64,000 nucleotides of DNA from Bacteroidota bacterium (GTDB lineage Bacteria; Bacteroidota; Bacteroidia; Bacteroidales; Prolixibacteraceae), in contig JAHEYT010000021.1 in the NCBI GenBank assembly GCA_023251455.1, forward strand, positions 146,535-210,534. The letters run 5' to 3'. Positions 28,841 through 37,684 of the stretch are shown here, piece after piece. A program made the position numbers and the translations under genes. The stretch's first letter is position 1. Each line of letters opens with the position of its first letter. Below the pieces are notes generated by a model. That model saw only the letters and a list, made by a program, of their open reading frames with translations. It had not been told where the DNA came from and searched no databases.

Positions 28841-28873
28841 AGTGAGCGGGTGACTTAAAGTCACCCGCTCACT
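28841..28873. repeat. Palindromic dispersed repeat, copy B
   Basis: Perfect 16-base arms AGTGAGCGGGTGACTT and AAGTCACCCGCTCACT around one A. Compared with copy A at 2786-2818, the arm base T/A has become G/C on both sides, so pairing is preserved. It follows galM directly and lies before a separate proper terminator. Confidence 0.8.
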
Positions 28874-28880
28874 CCCCAAT

Positions 28881-28918
28881 AGGTCAGCATGTGTTATTCG
28901 CATGCTGACCTTTTTATT
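28881..28918 (+). terminator. Intrinsic terminator of galM
   Basis: Perfect 11-base arms AGGTCAGCATG (28881-28891) and CATGCTGACCT (28901-28911), a nine-base loop and a following T run. Confidence 0.88.
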
Positions 28919-28972
28919 TAATAAAGTGAATGCACAACCTAAGTCCAATACTGAATTAGAGCATAACCATAG

Positions 28973-29260
28973 TTATTTTGTCAATCGGTAGTTTTTGCGT
29001 AACGCCCAAACAATCGGGATCGTCAAGCCAGCGACAAATAATTTAACAACAAAACTAAACCGAATAAGCGACCACTCTCCAGGGGTTTCCGTCCATTCAG
29101 GCAAAACAGATGTTGTTGCAGGCATAAACCGATTGATGACAGTTGCACTTACATAGTCATTTCGAATGTCATGAAGCGCTAAAAAATCTAAAAATAAACA
29201 CATCAATAACACCATGATAAGTCCCAATAGAATTTTTGTCAATGCTGAAGTTGTTTTCAT
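28973..29260 (-). CDS. Small membrane protein, unknown function
   Basis: A 95-residue protein with two clear hydrophobic segments (about 7-29 and 66-86) separated by a soluble loop, ending in basic residues (RKNYRLTK). No family is recognised. It is convergent with galM and divergent from the AlkD-like gene. The well-placed ATG and membrane topology make it more likely real than the overlapping antisense frames. Confidence 0.55.
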   Translation of the reverse strand: MKTTSALTKILLGLIMVLLMCLFLDFLALHDIRNDYVSATVINRFMPATTSVLPEWTETPGEWSLIRFSFVVKLFVAGLTIPIVWALRKNYRLTK

Positions 29261-29389
29261 ACGATCTTATTTTTAGATAATGAAATTGTAACGTAATTTT
29301 GAATACAATTGGCATAACAAAACGAATAAAAATACTACTAATGAATGAGTTATACAACATAGTAACTAAACAAAATACCATCACCATCC

Positions 29390-30103
29390 ATGACTACAAC
29401 CGAAATCATTCAGGAAATCAGATCGTACTGCACGGCAAATGCCGATACTGAAAGACTTCAGAAATCGCAGCGCTTTTTTAAGGAAGAATTTGTCGGGTAT
29501 GGATTGAGCGCACCACAGGTTTATTCGAAGGTAAAAGAAATGCTTAAAAGAGGCGATCTTGAATTGAAGGCCATTCAAGAAGCCGTGCCGGTATTGATGA
29601 AAGATCGAATGTTCGAGGAAATCTCTATGGGCTTGCTTTTGCTCGATGGACTTTGGAAACAGTTTACTCCTGAAACCTTTCATACCATCAATAACTGGTT
29701 CTCATTCAGCATTACCAATTGGGCACATGCCGATACGCTGGGAATGTTAATCTTACCGAAGTTTCTTGATAAAAAGATTCTTGAAATGAACGATTTCAAG
29801 CCTTGGCTCAATTCGCAATTTAAATTTCAGCGGAGGTGCGTGCCGGTAACGCTGATCAAACACATGAAGAAAACCAGACAAGTTATGCCTTCCATCCTTT
29901 TTGTGGAAAAACTGATGACTGATCCGGAGCGGGAAGTTCACCAGGGAATGGGCTGGTTCCTGCGCGAAGCATGGAAAATTAATTCTTCGGAGGTGGAACC
30001 GTTTCTTGAAAAATGGAAAGATACCGCACCGCGACTGATTATTCAATATGCGTGCGAAAAAATGACCGCAGAAAATAAACTGCGGTTTAAACGGGCAAAA
30101 TAA
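29390..30103 (+). CDS. DNA alkylation repair protein, AlkD-like HEAT-repeat glycosylase
   Basis: A 237-residue all-helical protein of the AlkC/AlkD superfamily, without signal peptide. The order FFKEEFVGYGLSAPQVYSKVKEM, MGLLLLDGLW, SITNWAHADTLG, RRCVPVTLIKHMKK and EVHQGMGWFLREAWK matches the family's successive HEAT-like repeats, with the Asp in the NWAHAD motif in the DNA-lesion cleft. It would excise positively charged alkylated bases. It is a single gene, convergent with the GH2 gene. Confidence 0.88.
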   Translation: MTTTEIIQEIRSYCTANADTERLQKSQRFFKEEFVGYGLSAPQVYSKVKEMLKRGDLELKAIQEAVPVLMKDRMFEEISMGLLLLDGLWKQFTPETFHTINNWFSFSITNWAHADTLGMLILPKFLDKKILEMNDFKPWLNSQFKFQRRCVPVTLIKHMKKTRQVMPSILFVEKLMTDPEREVHQGMGWFLREAWKINSSEVEPFLEKWKDTAPRLIIQYACEKMTAENKLRFKRAK

Positions 30104-30116
30104 TTATCAGGAAATA

Positions 30117-30160
30117 ATTCGGACGCCCACGTAGGGGCGCCCCTACGTGAGCGTCCGAAA
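30117..30160. repeat. GC-rich palindromic element between convergent genes
   Basis: Two nested arm pairs: TTCGGACGC (30118-30126) with GCGTCCGAA (30151-30159), and CACGTAGGGG (30128-30137) with CCCCTACGTG (30140-30149). It is much richer in GC than its surroundings, lacks a T run and sits between the convergent ends of the AlkD-like and GH2 genes. REP-like; it could also terminate both. Confidence 0.75.
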
Positions 30161-30173
30161 TTATGATTCATTT

Positions 30174-31985
30174 TTATTCTTCCAGCGATTTACAAATCTT
30201 CTGGTTGATTTCGCGCAGGCGCTGTTCTTCCAGTTTGATCACTTTACGGTCGTAAGTCATCAAACCATTGATTTCGCCTTCCACGTCGGTAGTTTGCGTA
30301 TAAACTCCGGCAGAGAAACCGGCTTTGATGAATTTCAGCAGCGATTCGCCGTATTTCACATACTCATCGGTTACTTCTTTCGAGTTTTTAAACTGAACAT
30401 ATCCCCAGTTTTTGTCAGTAGCCCAAAGGTGGCCTTCTAATGCCAAGCCAATTCCGCCGTATTCGCCCAAAACGGTTGGACGTTGTCCGTCGTACAAATA
30501 CATGTCTGGTCCAGGGTAGTTGTGCAAATCGAGCATATCGCCAACCGGATAATGGTTTCCGCCACTGGCTGGGTTCACCAAACGGCTTGCATCGTATGCT
30601 TTGGTCCATTCAACAATTTCAGCGGTTTTAAATTGCCCCCATGCTTCGTTAAACGGAACCCAGGTCACAATACATGGATTTGAATACAGGTAATCCATAA
30701 TTTCCTTCCATTCTTTGCGGTAGTTGGCTTCCGACTCAGCCGAACGTTTCATCTCAGTGCCACTGAAATAGTTGTGGTTTTGCCATTGAGGTGAGCGGTC
30801 GCCACTTGGCATGTCCTGCCAAACCAAAATTCCAAGTTGATCGCAATGTGTGTACCAACGGGCTGGCTCTACTTTCACGTGTTTGCGGATCATGTTGAAA
30901 CCAAAATCTTTGGTTTTCTGAATGTCGTATTTCAAAGCCTCATCGCTAGGCGCTGTATATAAACCATCGGGCCACCAGCCCTGATCGAGCGGACCAAACT
31001 GGAAATAAGCTTTGTTATTCAGTTCCAACCGAACAATACCGTTTTTGTCGCGCTTGGTCGAAATTTTACGCATGGCAAAATAACTGTTTACCTGGTCTGT
31101 CACGATTCCATTGCTGATTACGCTTACTTTCATGGTGTAAAGGAAAGGCGATTCGGGGCTCCACAATCTGGCAGCAGGAACAGAAAGCTCTAATTTTTCT
31201 CCGGATGTAGCTTTGCTGGCAGCAATTTCTTTTGTTCCGTCGAATAGTTTTACCTCAACCACGTCGCCATAAGTTGCACCTTTGGTTTGAACAGAAACAG
31301 CAACCTGGCTTTTGTCGATATTCGGAACAGTCTGGATATTCTCAATACGTTTGGCGGCAACAGGTTCGAGCCAAACCGTTTGCCAGATGCCGGTTACAGG
31401 CGTGTACCAGATTCCTTCCGGTTTACTTACCTGTTTTCCGCGTGGCTGAAATCCCCGATCAGATCCATCCCAAACCCGAACAACCAGTTTTTGGGCGCCC
31501 ACTTTATTCAGGAAAGGAGTTACATCGAACGAAAACGGTGTATAACCACCGGTATGTGAACCAATTTTAATGTCGTTTACCCAAACATCTGCCTTCCAGT
31601 CGACGGCGCCAAAATTCAACAGTACATTTTTGCCTTTCCATTTAGCCGGAACCTCAAAAGTACGTTTGTACCAGACTTCATTTTCACCGCCAACTGTTTT
31701 CATCACTCCCGAAAGGCTCGACTCTACCGGGAAAGGAACCAGGATCTGTCCATCAAAAGCCGTTGGTTCAGCGGCACCGGCTTTCAGGATTGAATAATCC
31801 CACAATCCGTTCAGGTTCATCCAGTCGGTACGTTCCATTATTGGGCGCGGATATTCGGGAAGAACATTTTTTACATCGATTTTTTCGGCCCAAGCGGTTT
31901 TAATTTTTTCACCGGCAGGTTTCCACTGCGCGAAGGTTTGAAGCATACAAATGCTCAATAAAAATAAGAAAGCAGTCTTTTTCAT
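30174..31985 (-). CDS. GH2 family glycoside hydrolase (beta-galactosidase/glucuronidase-like), secreted
   Basis: A 603-residue GH2 enzyme. Signal peptide residues 1-20 (ending TFAQ), sugar-binding jelly roll (about 50-205, with NLNGLWDYSI and EVWYKRTFEVP), immunoglobulin-like domain (about 210-308) and a TIM barrel (about 325-603). Acid/base Glu447 is in VPFNEAWGQ and nucleophile Glu508 in VLGEYGG. GH2 covers beta-galactosidases, glucuronidases, mannosidases and arabinosidases; the specificity cannot be set here. It is divergent from the sigma/FecR/SusC genes and is probably part of that utilization locus. Confidence 0.93.
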   Translation of the reverse strand: MKKTAFLFLLSICMLQTFAQWKPAGEKIKTAWAEKIDVKNVLPEYPRPIMERTDWMNLNGLWDYSILKAGAAEPTAFDGQILVPFPVESSLSGVMKTVGGENEVWYKRTFEVPAKWKGKNVLLNFGAVDWKADVWVNDIKIGSHTGGYTPFSFDVTPFLNKVGAQKLVVRVWDGSDRGFQPRGKQVSKPEGIWYTPVTGIWQTVWLEPVAAKRIENIQTVPNIDKSQVAVSVQTKGATYGDVVEVKLFDGTKEIAASKATSGEKLELSVPAARLWSPESPFLYTMKVSVISNGIVTDQVNSYFAMRKISTKRDKNGIVRLELNNKAYFQFGPLDQGWWPDGLYTAPSDEALKYDIQKTKDFGFNMIRKHVKVEPARWYTHCDQLGILVWQDMPSGDRSPQWQNHNYFSGTEMKRSAESEANYRKEWKEIMDYLYSNPCIVTWVPFNEAWGQFKTAEIVEWTKAYDASRLVNPASGGNHYPVGDMLDLHNYPGPDMYLYDGQRPTVLGEYGGIGLALEGHLWATDKNWGYVQFKNSKEVTDEYVKYGESLLKFIKAGFSAGVYTQTTDVEGEINGLMTYDRKVIKLEEQRLREINQKICKSLEE

Positions 31986-32295
31986 TCTTTTGTAGTTGTT
32001 ATAGGTTATTGAAATTTCTGAATTAAATCTTATTCTCTGCTAATACACTTTGATTGTTGTAAATGCTCATTCTTTCTGTCATATTTTTGAAGAAAACTAT
32101 CAACTACTAAGTAATCACGTTCTTCAGGTTGTATTTCAATGAATAGATGAAGGATAAAAAATAAACAAAAAAAATCAGAAGTTACTATTACTTTTGCCCA
32201 AAATATTGTTGTGAATGCTCTGTGTTTAAATGGGATTATTATAGACTATATTTAGGCCGCAGTAAATCCAAGCTCGTTTTCTAAAGAAAACTTAT
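31986..32295. promoter_or_regulatory. Divergent intergenic region between GH2 and the ECF sigma gene
   Basis: About 310 AT-rich bases with no coding signal. On plus there are two -7-like boxes: TATTTTTG at 32082-32089 with a TTG 22 bases upstream, and TACTTTTG at 32189-32196 without a good -33. No clear -7 box for the minus-strand GH2 gene was seen, so that gene may use an ECF-type promoter. Confidence 0.45.
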
Positions 32296-32892
32296 TTGAC
32301 AAAAATTGAAGAACATATCGATGCAAAGCTAATTTCGAGGTTTCGAAATGGCGACATGGAAGCTTTTCGTAAGATCTACGATTCTTACTGTGAGCCCTTG
32401 TACCGCTTTGCCTACTCGTACCTGAAAGATTCGTTCGAAGCGGAAGAGATTGTTCAGGATGTTTTTCTGAAAGTTTGGGAAAAAAGAGAGGAAGTTGACG
32501 AGCAAAAATCGTTTAAAAGTTACCTATACCGCATCACAGTAAATAAAGTCTTCAACGAGTTAAAACACCGTGTTGTTAAGCAAAAATACGAACAACATGC
32601 TCTCAATTTCGATCAGCTAACCGGCGAAACACCTGAATCGTCCATCCAATTTCAGGAATTAAATAAAAAACTGGAACTTTTATTGACTCAACTTCCCGAG
32701 CAACAACGCAACATTTTTATCATGAGCCGCTGGAAAGGCTTATCGAACGCCGAAATTGCGGAGAATCTCAGTTTGTCGATCCGAACTGTAGAAAACCAGA
32801 TTTACCGCGCTGCCAAATTCATCAAACTCCATCTAAACGACGATTATCCAATTGTTATCCTGATCGTTGCATTTGGATACCAATCGTTTTAG
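32296..32892 (+). CDS. ECF RNA polymerase sigma factor (SusC/FecR-associated type)
   Basis: A 198-residue sigma-70 family ECF factor. Region 2 spans about 12-80 (LISRFRNGDMEAFRKIYD, YSYLKDSFEAEEIVQDVFLKVW) and region 4 about 125-175 (LPEQQRNIFIMSRWKGLSNAEIAENLSLSIRTVENQIYRA). The TTG at 32296 is used because the next ATG would remove the start of region 2. The C-terminal hydrophobic tail (PIVILIVAFGYQSF) is unusual. With the FecR protein and STN-bearing SusC downstream it forms a trans-envelope switch that turns on the locus when the glycan is bound. Confidence 0.9.
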   Translation: MTKIEEHIDAKLISRFRNGDMEAFRKIYDSYCEPLYRFAYSYLKDSFEAEEIVQDVFLKVWEKREEVDEQKSFKSYLYRITVNKVFNELKHRVVKQKYEQHALNFDQLTGETPESSIQFQELNKKLELLLTQLPEQQRNIFIMSRWKGLSNAEIAENLSLSIRTVENQIYRAAKFIKLHLNDDYPIVILIVAFGYQSF

Positions 32893-32970
32893 GACACGAC
32901 ATAACCCCTTTTCAAAAAAAATCAACTTTTGTATGAGTAGTGTTTAATCCAATCTTGTATTACTCTTGAA

Positions 32971-34104
32971 ATGAAAAATACCGAATTTTCAAATATTGAA
33001 TTTAAAGGCCTGTTGAAAAAGTTTCAATCGGGCAATTGCAATCCGGAAGAACTTAGCCAGCTGGAGGAAATGTTTCTTGATGCGGAAGCTTCGGAAGGCA
33101 TAAAGAGCGCCATGCTAAATGAAATTAAAGCATTTGAGACTTCGGGTTCCGAAACAGATACCGATTACGACCGCTTATTCAAATCGATCCAGAAAATAAT
33201 TTCAGATCATAAATCAAATACCCGCCGTCTCAATTTACGTTTGAATTTCATGCGCATCGCCGCCATTATTGTGCTGGCATTTGTGTTTGGAGGAACTTTA
33301 TCCTATTTCGCTTTCAACTCAAATTTAAAAACAGCGAGTTCTTTTTGTGAAGTTACATCGCCGCTTGGCTCTACATCAATTATTGTTTTACCCGATAGTT
33401 CGCGGGTTTGGTTAAATGCCGGAAGTAAAATCAAATATTCGACCACTTACAACCAGAAAAACCGTTTGATTTACCTGGAAGGTGAAGGCTATTTCAAAGT
33501 TGCCAAAAACAAGGATATCCCGTTTATTGTTGACGCATTCGGGTTTGAAGTTAAGGCTGTAGGTACCGAGTTTAATGTAAAAGCGTATCAGGGCGACCCA
33601 ACCGTAGAAACAACCATGGTTGAAGGAAAAGTAACACTTCAGCATTCGACCGAGAATATTCTGGATGGCGTATATCTGACCCCAAACCAGAAAGCTACTT
33701 TCTATAAAAAGGAAGAATCGCTGACCATTGAAGTACTGAAGAAATTAGAGGAAAAGAAAGAAGAACTGAATTACATACCTGAACACAGGTTGGTTATTGC
33801 ACCTCAAATTGATCCGAAAGCCATTGTTTCGTGGAAAGAAAACCGCTTAATTATTGAGCGGGAACAACTAGGTACTTTGGCCGAAATTTTAAGCAGGAAA
33901 TACAATTTCAATTTCGAATTTAAATCGGAAGACATCAAACGGATTAGTTTTTCGGGTACGCTTGAAGACGAAACCCTGCAACAGGTTATGGACGTCATCA
34001 AAATTTCGTCGCCAATCGATTATGAAATTATAGGAAAAACCGTGATTATCGAGCGAAATGAAGCACGACTTCCGGAGTTTAAAAAACTATATAAACAGCA
34101 GTAA
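32971..34104 (+). CDS. FecR-type anti-sigma factor
   Basis: A 377-residue inner-membrane regulator. N-terminal cytoplasmic helical part (1-90), one membrane segment (about 92-112, IAAIIVLAFVFGGTLSYFAF), periplasmic FecR domain (about 123-220, with TSIIVLPDSSRVWLNAGSKI and EGEGYFKVAKNKDIPFIV) and a C-terminal DUF4974/secretin-like domain (about 300-370). It should hold the sigma factor until the STN domain of SusC signals substrate binding. It starts 78 bases after the sigma gene. Confidence 0.93.
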   Translation: MKNTEFSNIEFKGLLKKFQSGNCNPEELSQLEEMFLDAEASEGIKSAMLNEIKAFETSGSETDTDYDRLFKSIQKIISDHKSNTRRLNLRLNFMRIAAIIVLAFVFGGTLSYFAFNSNLKTASSFCEVTSPLGSTSIIVLPDSSRVWLNAGSKIKYSTTYNQKNRLIYLEGEGYFKVAKNKDIPFIVDAFGFEVKAVGTEFNVKAYQGDPTVETTMVEGKVTLQHSTENILDGVYLTPNQKATFYKKEESLTIEVLKKLEEKKEELNYIPEHRLVIAPQIDPKAIVSWKENRLIIEREQLGTLAEILSRKYNFNFEFKSEDIKRISFSGTLEDETLQQVMDVIKISSPIDYEIIGKTVIIERNEARLPEFKKLYKQQ

Positions 34105-34234
34105 ATGAAAAGAAACAGGGAATAGATTTTTGCCGAATCTATCCCCTGCAGTCAATAGTGTAAAACAAGAATCAATGTCAGTTCCCGCAAAAGAATACTG
34201 GCATTGGCAGTCAAACATCTAACATTTCAAATGT

Positions 34235-37200
34235 ATGAAAAAAAATCTAATTGGATTGATTTTCCCTGGAAGGGGAAAACTGAAAAAACTTTTCTTAATT
34301 ATGAAACTTACAACTGTACTACTTCTGGCAGTTACCATGCAAATCAGTGCTACTGTTTATTCTCAAAGCACTAAGTTCAGTATGGATTTTAAGGGAAAGA
34401 CTGTTCGCGAAGTTTTCAATTTAATTGAAGACCAAAGTCGTTTCCGGTTTTTCTTTAACGACGATTTTAGATTGATCGACGAAAAAGTGAACCTTGATGT
34501 TAAAGATGTTAGCGTAGAAACTATTTTGGACGAGTTGTTTTTAAACTCCGACATCAGCTACAAAGTTCTGCCTAACGATTTAATTGTATTGACCGCCAGC
34601 CAAAACCAAGGCCTGATGCAAGTCAACCAAAGTAAAACAATTAAAGGTAAAGTTATTGATGGTACAGGGCTTCCGTTGCCCGGTGTAACCGTCTATTTCA
34701 AAGGCACCACTGGTGGAACTATCACCAATGGCGATGGAACATTTACCTTACCAATACCGGCAAATGCCAAAACACTGGTATTCTCGTTTGTAGGTATGGA
34801 AACCAAAGAAGTAGCTATTGGAAGTCAGTCTGAAGTTAATGTAACATTGGCCGAAAATACAATTGGTATTGAAGAGGTTGTTGCCATTGGTTATGGTGTT
34901 CAGAAGAAAGAATCGCTGACCGGCGCTATTTCGGGAGTAACTTCCGAAGATATGGACCGTGTACATGCTACAACAGTTAGTTCGGCTCTGGCCGGTAAGC
35001 TGGCTGGGGTGTCTTTCCGTATGGCCGACGGACGTCCGGGATCTTCTGCAAATATCCAGATCCGTAACATGGGTAACCCATTGTATGTTATCGACGGAAT
35101 CCAGAAAGACGCAGGACAGTTCAACAACATTTCACCGAATGATATCGAAAGTTTAACTATTCTGAAAGATGCTTCGGCAGCCATCTATGGAGTACGTGCG
35201 GCAAACGGTGTAGTTGTGGTTACTACCAAACGTGGTAAACTAAATTCGAAGAATACCATTAATGTCGACGCGTACACAGGATGGCAAAACTGGTCGCGTT
35301 TCCCTGCAACAACTGATGCTTATGGTTGGATGTCGGGTAAAGCTGACGCTGAAATGAATCAATTTGGCAAAACCGACATTACTGCTTCTGAACTCGAAAA
35401 ATGGAAAGCAGGAACCGACCCGGCTTACCGCAGCTTTAACTGGTACGATTTCATTATCAAACCAAATTCGCCACAAACATCAATCAACGTAAACACAACA
35501 GGGGGTTCCGATAAAATCAACTATTACCTTTCGGTAACACGTTTAGATCAGAACTCTGTTTTAGGCCGGGAATTTACTTTCGGACGTACCAACATTCAGT
35601 CGAATATCGATGCTAAAATTACCAATCGCCTGAAAGTGGGTGTTCAGATCAATGGCCGTGTTGAAACACGCGACAATCCTGGAGTTCCCGGAGGTGATGA
35701 TTACTGGGCTCCACGTTTTGCATTGTTCCGCAACCGCCCAACCGAGCGTCCTTTCGCCAACGATAATCCTGAGTACATCAACAACATTGGTCACATGGCC
35801 GAAAACTGGGGATTGCTCACCAAAGCAAATTCAGGATACTGGACTGAAGACTGGAGAGTTTTACAAACCAACTTCATTGCCGAATATGAAACTCCGATTA
35901 AAGGCTTAACCGCAAAAGGAACCTATTCGTATTACATCGCTGACAAGCTGATGAACGGACACGAATATACCTATAACGCTTACAGTTATTTCCCTGAAAC
36001 GGATAGTTACAAAGTAACTTTTGCCAACCTTAACCCATGGAGAGAACGTGGCACGCACAAAACATTTGAAACTGTAATGCAAGGCCAATTGAACTACAAA
36101 AAGGAAATTGGCAAACACAATTTTGCAGGCACATTTGTTGCAGAACGTATTAACCGTCACGAATTAGACGTATGGGTTCACTCGGTTCCAAAAACCAACG
36201 CCCTGCCTATTCTGCAATTTGCTGATATGGATACATACAATGACAACGATTGGGAAGAAGCCCGTATCGGTTACATTGGCCGTTTCAACTATAGCTATGC
36301 CAACAAATACTATCTGGAAGTATCGGGTCGTGAAGATGCTGCATGGAAATTCGTTTCGAACAAACGTTGGGGATTTTTCCCATCGATGTCAGCCGGATGG
36401 AGAATTACCGAAGAAAAATTTGCTAAAGCCTTGTTAGGATCAAGTAGTTTGGACATCAAACTTCGTGGATCATACGGAGAGCTTGGTGATGACAACGTAG
36501 GTATTGGCGCATTCGACTACATTACCGGTTACAACTACGGAACATCAACCAATATTATTGATGGAAATGTGGTAAAAGGATCAAGAGACCGTGGAGTTCC
36601 AATTACTTCAATCTCATGGTTTACCAGTAAAATCACCGACATCGGTGCCGACTATTCGATCATGAATGGAAAATTGAATGGTAGTGTTGACTATTTCTAC
36701 CGTAAACGTAGCGGATTGCCTGCAAACAAATATGATGTTTTGGTTCCTAGCGAACTCGGATATTCACTTCCGAAAGAAAACCTAAACAGCGATGCCGTTA
36801 TGGGAGCTGAAACTTCGATTAATTACGATGGAAGCATTGGCAAATTGACTTATTCACTTGGTGGAAACATTTCGTTCGCACGTGAGAAATTTCTGAATTC
36901 ATACAAACCAAGATTCAATAACTCATGGGATAACTATCGTTTTTCAAGCGAAGACCGTTGGACCGGAGCATACTGGGGATACCAGGTTGTTGGCCAGTTT
37001 CAGTCATTCGACGAAATCAATAACTACACCATCAATAACGATGGTCAGGGAAACAAAACCATGCTTCCTGGCGATTTGATGTATGAAGATGTAAACGGCG
37101 ATGGTAAAATTGACGGTTACGACGAACGCCCAATTGGTTTCCCAAGAGACCGTAACCCAATCCTGAACTTTGGATTCAACATCAGCGCAAGCTATATGAA

Positions 37201-37666
37201 TTTCGACTTCAAAGCCGACTTCTCCGGAGGTTCAATGTACTCGTACAACCAGAACTGGGAAATGAGAAATCCATATCAGAATACAGGTAATTTGCTGAAG
37301 GTGTTTTATGACGAAAGATGGCATCGCGCCGATCCACTGGATTTAAACAGTCAATGGGTTGCAGGCAAATACCCTGCGTTGCGGTTCAACGATGGAGGTC
37401 ACAGCAACTACAACAAAAACTCCACATTCTGGCTTACTAACATGAGTTACCTACGCTTGAGAACTTTGGAAGTTGGTTATACATTGCCTAAAACATTGAC
37501 TGAAAAAGCAAGAATTAATAAAGCTCGTTTCTATGTCAATACATATAATTTGTTCTCGTTTGACAAGTTAAAAAAACTAGGTGTTGAACCTGAGATTATG
37601 GACGAAAATGGTCTGCAATATCCTCAAAACAGATTGGTAAATCTTGGCGTAAACCTTAGTTTCTAA
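34235..37666 (+). CDS. SusC-family TonB-dependent transporter with STN signalling domain
   Basis: A 1143-residue SusC homologue. Order: long signal sequence (about 20-44), STN domain (about 48-120, FSMDFKGKTVREVFNLIEDQ), carboxypeptidase-like regulatory domain (about 128-215, GKVIDGTGLPLPGVTVYFKG), plug (about 215-330, DASAAIYGVRAANGVVVVTTKRGK) and barrel ending FNLGVNLSF-like with terminal Phe. The STN domain contacts the FecR anti-sigma encoded just upstream, so glycan capture would be sensed. It forms the importer with the SusD protein that starts 19 bases after it. Confidence 0.95.
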   Translation: MKKNLIGLIFPGRGKLKKLFLIMKLTTVLLLAVTMQISATVYSQSTKFSMDFKGKTVREVFNLIEDQSRFRFFFNDDFRLIDEKVNLDVKDVSVETILDELFLNSDISYKVLPNDLIVLTASQNQGLMQVNQSKTIKGKVIDGTGLPLPGVTVYFKGTTGGTITNGDGTFTLPIPANAKTLVFSFVGMETKEVAIGSQSEVNVTLAENTIGIEEVVAIGYGVQKKESLTGAISGVTSEDMDRVHATTVSSALAGKLAGVSFRMADGRPGSSANIQIRNMGNPLYVIDGIQKDAGQFNNISPNDIESLTILKDASAAIYGVRAANGVVVVTTKRGKLNSKNTINVDAYTGWQNWSRFPATTDAYGWMSGKADAEMNQFGKTDITASELEKWKAGTDPAYRSFNWYDFIIKPNSPQTSINVNTTGGSDKINYYLSVTRLDQNSVLGREFTFGRTNIQSNIDAKITNRLKVGVQINGRVETRDNPGVPGGDDYWAPRFALFRNRPTERPFANDNPEYINNIGHMAENWGLLTKANSGYWTEDWRVLQTNFIAEYETPIKGLTAKGTYSYYIADKLMNGHEYTYNAYSYFPETDSYKVTFANLNPWRERGTHKTFETVMQGQLNYKKEIGKHNFAGTFVAERINRHELDVWVHSVPKTNALPILQFADMDTYNDNDWEEARIGYIGRFNYSYANKYYLEVSGREDAAWKFVSNKRWGFFPSMSAGWRITEEKFAKALLGSSSLDIKLRGSYGELGDDNVGIGAFDYITGYNYGTSTNIIDGNVVKGSRDRGVPITSISWFTSKITDIGADYSIMNGKLNGSVDYFYRKRSGLPANKYDVLVPSELGYSLPKENLNSDAVMGAETSINYDGSIGKLTYSLGGNISFAREKFLNSYKPRFNNSWDNYRFSSEDRWTGAYWGYQVVGQFQSFDEINNYTINNDGQGNKTMLPGDLMYEDVNGDGKIDGYDERPIGFPRDRNPILNFGFNISASYMNFDFKADFSGGSMYSYNQNWEMRNPYQNTGNLLKVFYDERWHRADPLDLNSQWVAGKYPALRFNDGGHSNYNKNSTFWLTNMSYLRLRTLEVGYTLPKTLTEKARINKARFYVNTYNLFSFDKLKKLGVEPEIMDENGLQYPQNRLVNLGVNLSF

Positions 37667-37684
37667 CCGAAAAACTTTTATACA

